A DNA stretch of 59,174 nt from an uncultured Selenomonadaceae bacterium (GTDB lineage Bacteria; Bacillota; Negativicutes; Selenomonadales; Selenomonadaceae): contig CAJOFR010000015.1 of assembly GCA_905234195.1 (NCBI GenBank), positions 1 to 59,174 of the forward strand, in the 5' to 3' direction. The notes under the pieces were generated by a model that was not told the origin of the DNA, did not search any database, and saw nothing but the letters and a program-made list of their open reading frames with translations. Of the stretch, positions 33,490 to 42,800 are shown one piece after another. Positions within the stretch are counted from its first letter, which is position 1; every line of letters begins with the position of its first letter. A program made the position numbers and the translations under genes.

Positions 33490-34116
33490 TTGAAAAAAAG
33501 GATTCCACAAGTAACCGTAGAACGTTTACCGCTTTATCACCGAAGTTTGAAAATGCTCGAAGAAATGGGACGCGAAAATGTTTCGTCAATCGATTTGGGA
33601 CAGATGCTGCAGATAATGCCGGAACAAATTAGAAAGGACCTGTCGATTTTCGGGAAGTTTGGCAGGAGGGGTTTGGGCTACCCCGTCACGGAACTCAAAA
33701 ACAAAATTGAAAGTATTTTGGGGCTCCGTTACGGCTGGCGGATTGGGATTGTCGGAATTGGACATCTCGGCTCGGCTCTTGCCAACTACGATAATTTTTC
33801 AGCTCTCGGTTTCACAATCGCCGCCCTCTTCGACATTGACGAAAAAATTATCGGCTCCGAAGTAAACGGCTTTAAAGTTTATGACTTCGGAAAATTTGAA
33901 TCGCTCATGCCGCGAAAAAAAATAGACATTGGAATTATCACGGTGCCCGCCGCCGCTGCGCAGAAGGTCTCTGATACTTTGACTAAATCCGGCGTGAAAG
34001 CCATTTGGAATTTTACGCCGGTCACGCTGGAGGTTCCTTTGCGCGTCCAGGTCGTCAACGAAGATTTTTCCGTAGGCTTAGGTGCGTTGAGTTTTTATCT
34101 CGCCAAAAAATATTGA
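33490..34116 (+). CDS. rex: Redox-sensing transcriptional repressor Rex
   Basis: Rex senses the NADH/NAD ratio and represses fermentative and respiratory genes when NADH is low. The N-terminal winged helix is LPLYHRSLKMLEEMG, then SSIDLGQMLQIMPEQIRKDL and FGRRGLGYPV. The Rossmann motif is IVGIGHLGSALANY, and the dimer/NAD segment is TVPAAAAQKVSDTL. At 208 residues it is full length. The TTG start at 33490 follows GGAGGTG. It follows the surface glycan genes and precedes rplM, which has its own promoter. Confidence 0.94.
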   Translation: MKKRIPQVTVERLPLYHRSLKMLEEMGRENVSSIDLGQMLQIMPEQIRKDLSIFGKFGRRGLGYPVTELKNKIESILGLRYGWRIGIVGIGHLGSALANYDNFSALGFTIAALFDIDEKIIGSEVNGFKVYDFGKFESLMPRKKIDIGIITVPAAAAQKVSDTLTKSGVKAIWNFTPVTLEVPLRVQVVNEDFSVGLGALSFYLAKKY

Positions 34117-34135
34117 GCGATAGAAATTTTTCGGC

Positions 34136-34164
34136 TTGACATTATCGGGCGTTTTGTTTATGAT
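34136..34164 (+). promoter_or_regulatory. Promoter of rplM-rpsI
   Basis: TTGACA (34136-34141), a 17-base spacer and TATGAT (34159-34164). This is a near-perfect housekeeping promoter, as expected for ribosomal protein genes. Confidence 0.8.
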
Positions 34165-34170
34165 ACAGTT

Positions 34171-34256
34171 TACGTGACAAGAGGCAGTGTTTCCATAGCC
34201 CCGGGCATTGCGGCTCTGTCTGAACTGAAATTTTGTACCTGCAAGGAATGATTTTG
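34171..34256 (+). promoter_or_regulatory. Structured 5' leader of rplM (possible L13 autoregulatory leader)
   Basis: About 86 transcribed bases precede the L13 start. They contain GC-rich, partly complementary segments (AGAGGCAG with CTGTCT; GCCCCGGGC) that can form a branched hairpin. L13 leaders are known in Firmicutes. I infer the same role from position and structure only and have not matched it to a covariance model. Confidence 0.45.
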
Positions 34257-34697
34257 ATGAAAGATACTTTTATGGCAAAGGCGGGCGACGTTGAGAAAAA
34301 GTGGTACATTGTCGACGCCGAAGGTAAAGTCGTCGGGCGTTTGGCTGCGGAAATTGCAAAAGTTCTGCGCGGCAAAAATAAACCCGAATTTACTCCGCAC
34401 GTCGACACCGGAGATTATGTTATCGTTATCAACGCGGAAAAAGCCGTATTCACCGGCAAAAAACTTCGCAAGAAAATTTATTTCCATCACACCGGTTATC
34501 CGGGCGGCGGAAAATTCGCAACCGCCGGCGAATGGATGAGAAAATTTCCTGAGCGTGTTATCGAACACGCCGTTAAAGGTATGTTGCCGAAAAATAAACT
34601 CGGCGCGGATTTGTTCAGAAAACTTCACGTCTACGTTGGCGACAAACACCCCCACGCCGCGCAGCAACCCGAAGAACTTAAAATCGAAACACGCTAA
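34257..34697 (+). CDS. rplM: 50S ribosomal protein L13
   Basis: This large-subunit protein binds 23S rRNA early in assembly. The sequence is clearly L13: [20 protein letters not shown] at the start, [30 protein letters not shown], and [12 protein letters not shown] with the late [21 protein letters not shown] 34257 was chosen because AAGGA (34244-34248) lies eight bases upstream; the frame from 34233 would start inside the leader. rpsI follows after 18 bases, the universal pairing. Confidence 0.97.
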   Translation: MKDTFMAKAGDVEKKWYIVDAEGKVVGRLAAEIAKVLRGKNKPEFTPHVDTGDYVIVINAEKAVFTGKKLRKKIYFHHTGYPGGGKFATAGEWMRKFPERVIEHAVKGMLPKNKLGADLFRKLHVYVGDKHPHAAQQPEELKIETR

Positions 34698-34715
34698 TTT
34701 TTTGAGGTGAATATT

Positions 34716-35108
34716 ATGGCAGAAGTAAGTTATTACGGCACCGGACGCCGCAAAAGTTCAGTCGCGCGCGTTCGTTTAATTCCGGGCACCGGCAAAGTCA
34801 CTATCAACGGTCGCGAAATGGAAGAGTATTTCGGACTCAAAACACTTGAACTTATCGTTCGTCAGCCGCTCGTTTTGACCGAACTTGAAGATAAATACGA
34901 CGTCGTTGCTGACGTGAAAGGCGGCGGCACTTCCGGACAGGCGGGCGCGATTCGTCACGGAATTACCCGCGCGCTTATGGAACTCAACGGCGAACTTCGT
35001 CCGGCTCTGAAGAAAGCCGGTTTCGTCACGAGAGATCCTCGCGAAAAAGAGCGTCGCAAGTACGGCTTGAAGAAAGCGCGCAAAGCCTCGCAATTCTCCA
35101 AACGTTAA
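34716..35108 (+). CDS. rpsI: 30S ribosomal protein S9
   Basis: This small-subunit protein reaches the P site with its basic C-terminus. It reads [35 protein letters not shown] and [20 protein letters not shown] with the terminal QFSKR, the conserved tail that contacts tRNA. It has 130 residues. ATG 34716 follows GAGGTGA at 34704-34710. A terminator follows at 35133, so the transcript holds only rplM and rpsI. Confidence 0.97.
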   Translation: MAEVSYYGTGRRKSSVARVRLIPGTGKVTINGREMEEYFGLKTLELIVRQPLVLTELEDKYDVVADVKGGGTSGQAGAIRHGITRALMELNGELRPALKKAGFVTRDPREKERRKYGLKKARKASQFSKR

Positions 35109-35132
35109 AAAAAATATTTTCTACATAAAAAA

Positions 35133-35166
35133 TCCCTCCTCGAAATTTTTTGGAGGGAATTTTTTT
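35133..35166 (+). terminator. Rho-independent terminator after rpsI
   Basis: Arms TCCCTCC and GGAGGGA (35133-35139 and 35152-35158), a 12-base loop and a long T run (35160-35166). Confidence 0.85.
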
Positions 35167-35204
35167 AGTGGCAAGGGACAAGTGATTAGTACGAAGAGGA
35201 GAGA

Positions 35205-35306
35205 GGCCGCCCAGGGACGGGCGGCCGCCCGCATTTGGTCGCGTGATGCGACCTCTGCGGGCAGTTTTCTTTTGCTACTTTTCTTTTGCGATCAAAAGAA
35301 AAGTAG
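35205..35306 (+). repeat. Multi-hairpin element, subtype A, copy 3
   Basis: Hairpin I is GGCCGCCC/GGGCGGCC with loop AGGGAC. Hairpin II is identical to copies 1 and 2. Hairpin III is the 14-bp CTACTTTTCTTTTG stem with loop CGAT. Against copy 2, hairpin I differs at two positions in each arm, and pairing is preserved. A TTAGGGA-rich stretch follows to 35370. Confidence 0.9.
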
Positions 35307-35374
35307 AATGCTCATTCAAAAGAGGAAAGAGTTTAGGGAAAAGGGGTTAGGGATAAGATTCTTTTCCCTAATCT

Positions 35375-35620
35375 CTAACCTCTAGTCACTAACTCGACAG
35401 TGCGGGGTGCGCCGTTCATTTCGGCAATGAGCGCGTCGCGGATTTTTACTTCACGCTCGTCAACAACCTGCATCGCAAAACCCGCGTGAACCAAAACATA
35501 ATCGCCCACCTTCGCTTCGGGCAGGAGCATAAGACTTGCCGCGCGCCTAATCCCCGAATGTTCCACCGTCGCCAAACTTTCCTTAATCTCAATCACTTTC
35601 GCCGGAAAAGCCAAACACAT
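35375..35620 (-). CDS. hypC: HypC/HybG-family hydrogenase maturation chaperone
   Basis: An 81-residue protein starting MCLAFPAKVIEI; the cysteine directly after the initiator is the conserved residue that binds the Fe(CN)2CO precursor and the hydrogenase large subunit. VGDYVLVHAGFAMQVVDE is the second family signature. No other hyp gene or hydrogenase subunit is in this window, so it is an isolated member whose partners must lie elsewhere. It is transcribed away from rpoB. Confidence 0.9.
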   Translation of the reverse strand: MCLAFPAKVIEIKESLATVEHSGIRRAASLMLLPEAKVGDYVLVHAGFAMQVVDEREVKIRDALIAEMNGAPRTVELVTRG

Positions 35621-35702
35621 TTTTATTCCCCCAAAAAAATTTTCGCTGTAAATAATTTTTCTATTATAATCCCGTCGTCAAGTGTTGTAAATAATCTTTT
35701 CG

Positions 35703-35731
35703 TTGACATTGCAAATTTTTACAGATATAAT
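35703..35731 (+). promoter_or_regulatory. Promoter of rpoB
   Basis: TTGACA (35703-35708), a 17-base spacer and TATAAT (35726-35731), a perfect consensus. It implies a leader of about 100 bases before rpoB. rpoBC therefore has its own strong promoter, and no rplJ-rplL genes precede it. Confidence 0.85.
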
Positions 35732-35839
35732 ATAGTTTACCTTTTTGTTGGTACGATAGGGAGACCCTGCGAAAAATTTTTCACCTGGAAAAGTTTTTTG
35801 GGGGTTTGTTTCCATTAAGAATGAGGAGTGGGTGCTTTA

Positions 35840-38800
35840 ATGTTTAATCCTGTTCAAGTTGGTAAACGAACAAGATACAGCTACGCAAGAATCAAGGAAG
35901 TTATGGAGATGCCGCATCTTCTCGATATTCAGCGTAACTCCTACAATTGGTTTTTGCACAAGGGCTTAGAGGAAATTTTTAAGGACATTTCTCCTATCAG
36001 TGACTTCACGGGAAATTTGAAACTGTTTTTTAAAAATTTCAGACTCGGTGAGCCGAAGTACACGCTCGAAGAGTGCAAAGAACGCGACGGCACTTATTCC
36101 GCGCCTATTCGCGTCAGCGTACAACTCGTTAATCATGAAATGGGCGACGAGGTAAAAGAGCAAGAAGTTTTTATGGGCGATTTTCCGCTGATGACGCCAA
36201 CCGGAACTTTTATAATAAACGGAGCCGAACGCGTCATAGTCAGTCAGCTTGTTCGTTCGCCAGGTGCTTACTACGACGAATCAATTGACCAGACCGGTAA
36301 GAAAATTTTTACCGCAACCGTTATCCCAAATCGCGGCGCGTGGATAGAACTTGAGACGGACGCCGCAGACAGCGTTGCAGTTCGTATTGACAGGACGCGC
36401 AAAATGCCTGTCACTTATTTTTTGCGCACGCTGGGTTTTGAAACTAACGAACAGATTCTTGAACTTTTCGGCGATAATAAATTTATCAGAGATGAACTCG
36501 AAAGAGACAGTGACGTTGATACCGAAGAAAAGGCGTTGATGGAAATCTACAAGCGTCTGCGTCCGGGCGAACCTCTTAACGCCGATAACTCGCGGCAACT
36601 TTTGAACTCCCTCTTCTTCGACCCGAAACGCTACGACCTTGCCGCCGTCGGACGCTACAAAATTACTAAGAAACTCGGTCTTAAGCGTCGTATTCTCGGA
36701 AAAATTCTCGCCGAAGATATTGTCGATATGTCCACCGGCGAAATTTTAATCCCCGCTGACGTCGTCGTAACCGAAGAACATTTGCAGGCGATAGAGGACG
36801 AGCGCGAGGCAGAAATTTTTAATCTCGTGCCGGACGAACTTCACGGCGGATATATCACGCCTATTTCTGTTAAGGTTAAGACTGAAGACGACGTCATTAC
36901 GATGCTCTGCGCGCCCACTCTTTCCATTCAAGACGACAGAACAATTTGTGTGGCGGATATTATCAGCGCGATTGGTTACATGCTGGATTTAATGAGCGGC
37001 GTCGGCACGACTGACGATATTGACCATCTCGGCAACCGTCGTGTTCGCAGTGTCGGTGAGCTTTTGCAGAATCAATTTAGAATTGGCTTGACTCGAATGG
37101 AGCGCGTCGTCCGTGAGCGCATGACTATTCAAGATTCGGAAATTATCACGCCGCAAATTTTGATTAACATTCGTCCGGTCGTCGCGGCGATAAAAGAATT
37201 TTTCGGCAGTTCGCAGCTGTCGCAGTTCATGGATCAGCACAATCCCCTTTCGGAGCTGACACATAAACGCCGCCTTTCTGCACTCGGTCCCGGCGGCTTG
37301 AGCAGGGAGCGCGCGGGCTTTGAAGTTCGTGACGTCCACAACTCCCACTATGGTCGCATGTGCCCGATTGAAACTCCTGAAGGTCCGAATATCGGTTTGA
37401 TTGGTTCGCTGTCGAACTACGCGCGAATTAATCAGTATGGTTTTATGGAGACGCCTTACCGAAAAGTTGACAGCGAAAATCACCGCGTCACTGACGAAGT
37501 TCGTTATTTGACTGCTGACGAAGAAGACGTTTTGACTATCGCGCAGGCGAATGAGCCGCTCGACGAAAATGATTGGTTCGTTAATGAGCGCGTCACTGCC
37601 CGCTACAAGGAAGAAACTACTTTGGTGCGCCGTGAACGTGTCGATTATATGGACGTCTCGCCTAAGCAGGTGGTTTCCATTGCAACGGCTATGATTCCTT
37701 TCCTCGAAAATGACGACGCTAACCGCGCGTTAATGGGCGCGAACATGCAGCGGCAAGCTGTTCCTCTTCTGAAGACGCAAGCCCCGCTTGTCGGTACGGG
37801 TATGGAATTTAAGGCGGCGTGTGACTCCGGCGTTATGGTTCTCGCGAAACGCGCCGGCACTGTCATCAGCGTCGACTCAAGCACGATTCAAATTAGGAGC
37901 GACGAGGGCGGCAAGGACGTCTACAACCTCCAAAAATTTGTTCGTTCCAATCAAGGGACTTGCATAAATCAGACGCCGCTCGTCGATAAGGGCGAACACG
38001 TCGAGGCAGGACAACCTATAGCCGACGGCCCCGCGACGGATCACGGCGAACTTGCTCTCGGTTATAACATTATTGTTGCTTATATGCCCTGGGAAGGTTA
38101 TAATTACGAAGACGCAATCCTACTTAGTGAGAACTTAATAAAACGAGATATATATACTTCTATTCATATTGAGGAATACCAATGCGATGCCAGAGATACC
38201 AAACTCGGACCGGAAGAAGTGACGCGGGACATACCGAACGTGGCGGACGACGCCCTGACTCATCTGGATGCGGATGGAATAATCGCGGTGGGGGCGGACG
38301 TGCGACCGGGCGATATTTTAGTCGGCAAGGTGACGCCGAAGGGAGAAACTGAACTCACTGCGGAAGAAAGGCTGTTGCGGGCGATATTCGGGGAAAAGGC
38401 GAGAGAAGTAAGGGATACGTCTTTGCGGGTGCCGCATGGGGAATCCGGGAAGATTGTGGAAGTAAAAATATTTACGCGGGAAAATAATGATGAAATGGCA
38501 CCCGGGGTAAATAAGCAGGTAAGAGTTTATATTGCACAGAAAAGGAAAATATCGGTCGGGGATAAGATGTCGGGGAGACATGGGAATAAGGGCGTAGTAT
38601 CGAGGATTATGAGGGAAGAGGACATGCCGTTTTTGCCGGACGGAACACCGGTGGATATAGTATTGAATCCGCTGGGAGTGCCTTCGAGAATGAATATCGG
38701 GCAGATATTGGAGACACATTTGGGAATGGCAGTGAGGCGGCTTGGCGATAAGATAATTTCTGAGCCTGAAGATGCACGGGAGCGGCTTAGGAGATTTGGG

Positions 38801-39607
38801 TATGATATTGAGAAAAACGGAATGCCTGAAGTTAGTGACGCGGGATTGAATGTGGCGACGCCGGTGTTTGACGGGGCGCGGGAAAGTGACGTCATTAATA
38901 CTATGAGACTTGCCGGAATGGATATTGACGGGAAGACGATATTGTTTGACGGGAGAACAGGGGAGCGATTCGAGAATAGAGTGACGGTCGGTTGTGTTTA
39001 TATGTTGAAGTTGCATCACTTGGTGGACGACAAGATACATGCGCGATCGACGGGACCTTACTCGCTTGTGACGCAACAGCCATTAGGTGGAAAAGCGCAG
39101 TTCGGGGGGCAAAGGTTCGGAGAAATGGAAGTATGGGCACTTGAAGCATATGGGGCGAGCTACACACTACAGGAAATACTTACGGTGAAATCGGATGACG
39201 TGGTCGGGCGAGTAAAGGCTTACGAAGCGATAGTGAAAGGGAATAATATACCGGAGCCAGGAGTACCAGAATCTTTCAAAGTGCTAATAAAGGAATTGCA
39301 ATCGATAGGACTGGATATAAAAGTTCTGTCGGGCGATTCAAAGGAAATTATCATTCGGGACGAAGAGGAGGAAGACGATCGGTCAATTCGGGCAAAAGCA
39401 GAGGAACTGGGCGTTGAAGTAGGAAACCCGCCGCCGCCCGATACCGAACAAGAGCCCGAAAACTTCGACTTCGACGATATTAACTCTTCCCCTTCCGACG
39501 CGGATATTTTAGCCCTAGACAACCAGGATTTTAACCTCTTCACCAAACAGAATAACTTCGACAACTTCGACGACTACGATGAAGATAACCCCGATGACCT
39601 TTACTAG
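35840..39607 (+). CDS. rpoB: RNA polymerase beta subunit
   Basis: This 1255-residue subunit is intact. The rifampicin pocket reads [16 protein letters not shown] and [13 protein letters not shown], with the residues usual in sensitive enzymes. The active-site region [12 protein letters not shown] and the C-terminal [20 protein letters not shown] are conserved. ATG 35840 gives the family start; GTG 35828 is less likely. From about residue 755 to 1190 the codons switch to an ATA/AGG/GGG-rich dialect. The last ~60 residues form an acidic Asp/Asn/Phe-rich tail ([15 protein letters not shown]) absent from well-known homologues. A repeat element separates it from rpoC. Confidence 0.97.
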   Translation: MFNPVQVGKRTRYSYARIKEVMEMPHLLDIQRNSYNWFLHKGLEEIFKDISPISDFTGNLKLFFKNFRLGEPKYTLEECKERDGTYSAPIRVSVQLVNHEMGDEVKEQEVFMGDFPLMTPTGTFIINGAERVIVSQLVRSPGAYYDESIDQTGKKIFTATVIPNRGAWIELETDAADSVAVRIDRTRKMPVTYFLRTLGFETNEQILELFGDNKFIRDELERDSDVDTEEKALMEIYKRLRPGEPLNADNSRQLLNSLFFDPKRYDLAAVGRYKITKKLGLKRRILGKILAEDIVDMSTGEILIPADVVVTEEHLQAIEDEREAEIFNLVPDELHGGYITPISVKVKTEDDVITMLCAPTLSIQDDRTICVADIISAIGYMLDLMSGVGTTDDIDHLGNRRVRSVGELLQNQFRIGLTRMERVVRERMTIQDSEIITPQILINIRPVVAAIKEFFGSSQLSQFMDQHNPLSELTHKRRLSALGPGGLSRERAGFEVRDVHNSHYGRMCPIETPEGPNIGLIGSLSNYARINQYGFMETPYRKVDSENHRVTDEVRYLTADEEDVLTIAQANEPLDENDWFVNERVTARYKEETTLVRRERVDYMDVSPKQVVSIATAMIPFLENDDANRALMGANMQRQAVPLLKTQAPLVGTGMEFKAACDSGVMVLAKRAGTVISVDSSTIQIRSDEGGKDVYNLQKFVRSNQGTCINQTPLVDKGEHVEAGQPIADGPATDHGELALGYNIIVAYMPWEGYNYEDAILLSENLIKRDIYTSIHIEEYQCDARDTKLGPEEVTRDIPNVADDALTHLDADGIIAVGADVRPGDILVGKVTPKGETELTAEERLLRAIFGEKAREVRDTSLRVPHGESGKIVEVKIFTRENNDEMAPGVNKQVRVYIAQKRKISVGDKMSGRHGNKGVVSRIMREEDMPFLPDGTPVDIVLNPLGVPSRMNIGQILETHLGMAVRRLGDKIISEPEDARERLRRFGYDIEKNGMPEVSDAGLNVATPVFDGARESDVINTMRLAGMDIDGKTILFDGRTGERFENRVTVGCVYMLKLHHLVDDKIHARSTGPYSLVTQQPLGGKAQFGGQRFGEMEVWALEAYGASYTLQEILTVKSDDVVGRVKAYEAIVKGNNIPEPGVPESFKVLIKELQSIGLDIKVLSGDSKEIIIRDEEEEDDRSIRAKAEELGVEVGNPPPPDTEQEPENFDFDDINSSPSDADILALDNQDFNLFTKQNNFDNFDDYDEDNPDDLY

Positions 39608-39649
39608 TTTTTCATAACCCCTTGCCACTTTCCCCCCTAATAGGGAGCT

Positions 39650-39747
39650 CTTCTTTTCTTTTGGCGCAAAAGAAAAGAAGCAAAAGAAAACTGCCCGCAG
39701 AGGTCGCGTCACGCGACCAAATGCGGGCGGCCGCCCATCCTTGGGCG
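39650..39747 (-). repeat. Multi-hairpin element, subtype A, copy 4 (reverse), between rpoB and rpoC
   Basis: On the minus strand: hairpin I CGCCC/GGGCG with loop AAGGAT, hairpin II with the inner stem GGTCGCG/CGCGACC (one base closes a G-T mismatch seen in other copies), and hairpin III CTTCTTTTCTTTTG with its perfect complement, so CTAC/GTAG of other copies has become CTTC/GAAG. A tail at 39625-39649 carries CTCCCTATTAGGGGG. The rpoBC transcript reads it antisense. Confidence 0.9.
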
Positions 39748-39810
39748 TCACACTTATCCCTATCCATTTGCCACTTTCCCCTTAACCCCCTTAGAAAAGG
39801 AGATATTATT

Positions 39811-42800
39811 ATGCTTGACGTTAATGTTTTTGATTCTATGCGTGTCGGACTTGCGTCCCCTGAAAAAATCCGCGAATGGTCTCACGGCGAAGTCAAAAAA
39901 CCCGAAACTATAAATTATCGCACTCTCAAACCCGAACGCGACGGGCTTTTCTGCGAGAGGATTTTCGGACCCACGCGCGATTGGGAATGTCATTGCGGGA
40001 AATATAAGCGCGTCCGCTACAAAGGAATTATCTGCGACCGTTGCGGCGTCGAAGTCACCCGCGCGAAAGTTCGCCGCGAACGCATGGGACATATCGAACT
40101 TGCCGCGCCGGTATCACATATTTGGTATTTTAAAGGGATTCCCAGCCGCATGGGTTTGATTTTGGATATGTCGCCGCGAAATTTGGAGAAGGTGCTTTAT
40201 TTCGCGTCTTACGTCGTTTTGGATTCGAGCAACGCGAATTTGGATCCGGAGGACGAAAAAATTCTCGCGAAAAAAAATCTCCTCACCGAAGGCGAATATC
40301 GTCTTGCCCGCGAAAAATACGGCGATACTTTTAAAGTCGGAATGGGCGCGGAGGCTATCCAATACCTCCTTAAAGAACTTGACCTTGACAAAATGAGCGA
40401 AGACCTTCGCAAGGAGCTTAATTCTTCGAGCACGCAAAAAAGAGTGCGCGCCATTCGTCGCCTTGAAGTCGTCGAGGCTTTCCGCAAGTCCGGCAACCGC
40501 CCCGAATGGATGATCATGGAAGTTATTCCTGTCATTCCCCCTGAATTGAGACCGATGGTGCAACTGGACGGCGGTAGATTTGCGACAAGTGATTTAAATG
40601 ACCTTTATCGCCGCGTCATTAACCGCAACAATCGTCTGAAAAGGCTTTTGAATCTCGAAGCCCCTGATATTATCGTTCGCAATGAAAAGCGCATGTTGCA
40701 GGAGGCGGTTGACGCGCTGATTGATAACGGCAGGCGCGGGCGTCCCGTCACAGGACCCGGCAACCGCGCGCTGAAATCTTTGTCCGATATGCTCAAGGGC
40801 AAGCAAGGTCGTTTTCGCCAAAATCTTTTGGGCAAGCGCGTCGATTATTCCGGACGTTCGGTTATTGTCGTTGGTCCGGAATTGAAACTTCATCAGTGCG
40901 GGCTGCCAAAAGAAATGGCACTCGAATTATTTAAACCGTTCGTCATGAAAAAACTTTCCGCCGACGGCAACACGACAATCAAGGCGGCGAAAAGAAAAGT
41001 CGAACGCGCGCAAGCAGAGGTTTGGGGAGTTTTGGAGGAAGTCATAAAAGAACACCCCGTGCTTTTGAATCGCGCGCCGACACTTCACCGGCTGGGCATA
41101 CAGGCGTTCGAGCCGGTATTGACAGAAGGACGCGCGTTAAAGCTCCACCCGCTGGCATGCACGGCGTATAACGCGGACTTCGACGGGGATCAAATGGCGA
41201 TACACCTGCCGCTTTCAGCAGAGGCACAGGCAGAGGCGCGGGTATTAATGCTGGCGGCGAATCACATACTGGCACCGAAGGACGGGAAGCCGATAATCGT
41301 GCCGACGCAAGACATGGTACTAGGGACATATTATTTGACGACGCTAAGGGAGAAAGCGAAGGGCGAAGGGAAGATATTCACAGGGATAGAAGAGGCAATA
41401 ATGGCGTACCAAGAGGGGATATTGGAATTGCAGGCGGAAATAAGGGCGCGGGTGAAGGTGGAAAGGTTGACGGAAGAAGTACGCGCGGAAATACCGGAAG
41501 GCAATGTAATGGTAAAGACGTCGTTGGGGCGGATGCTGTTTAATGAGATATTGCCGCCGAGCCTGAGATATTGCGAAAAGGAGAAGGACGGGAGCTGGCA
41601 GCTGGGAATAGTGATGAACAAGAAAGAGCTGGGTAAGCTGGTGGCGAAGTGTTTCGAGGAATACGGGGCGACAAAGACGGCAGAAGTGATAGATAAGGTA
41701 AAAGATATAGGGTACCACTACGCATGCATAGCAGGGATGACAGTAGCAATATCGGACGTAAAAGTACCGCCGGAAAAGAAGAAGATAATAGAGGAAACAG
41801 AACAAAAAGTAAGGAATGTGGAAAAGAAATACGGTCGGGGATTGATGACGGAAGAGGAAAGATATAAGAAAGTGGTAGAGCTGTGGAACGAAGCGACGGA
41901 AGAAGTAGCGGAAGCAATGATGAGGAACTTGAGGGAGAAGGAAGCAGGGAACCCGATATATATGATGGCAGATAGCGGGGCGAGAGGGAATAAACAGCAG
42001 ATGAGACAGTTGGCAGGGATGAGAGGATTAATGGCGGATCCGTCGGGGAAGATAATCGACTTGCCAATAACAGCGAACTTTAGAGAAGGATTGACGGTAT
42101 CGGACTATTTCATATCAAGTCACGGGGCGCGGAAGGGATTGGCAGATACGGCGTTGAGGACAGCAGACAGCGGGTATCTGACGAGACGATTGGTGGACGT
42201 GGCGCAAGATGTGATAGTAAGAGAAGAAGATTGCGACGTGAGGCGGATAAATTTAAGGTTGGCGCGGGCGGAGATGTCGAGGGAGACATATGACGCTTTA
42301 GAGATAATGCACGACGGATTGATAGGACGAGTGATAGGAGAGGATATAAGGAAAGGAGAGGAGGAAATAAAGCGAGATACAATAATAGATGAAAAGATAA
42401 TGGAAAAGATAGGGGAAATGGGAGCAGAAGAAATAGTGATAAGAGGGCGGAGCTTGACGGCACCGAACAGCGCGAGCCATTCGCTGGTGAAAGAGAAGAT
42501 AAAACTGGGGACGCGAGACGAAGAGGAAAGGGAACGGAAAAGAGAAGCGTTGATCAGGGAAATCGAAGGTAAGGAACTGGCGGAAGAGGCAGGAGGAATA
42601 AAAGCAGGGACGCGATTGAATCGGGAAATGATAGAAAGGTTGTTGGAAGGGGAAGAAGGAGAGATAAGGATAAGGAACAATAACGTAAGAGGCATAGAAG
42701 TAGAGGCGATAAAAGAAGGAGAGGGAGTAATAGAATCGCTGGAAGACAGGATAATGGGGAGATATTTGGCGGAAGATATCTACGACGAGAAAGGAGAAAA

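Noticed and set aside
37200..37340. Rifampicin resistance changes in rpoB
   Set aside because: The pocket reads [10 protein letters not shown] and [13 protein letters not shown]; the residues most often changed in resistance are the usual ones.
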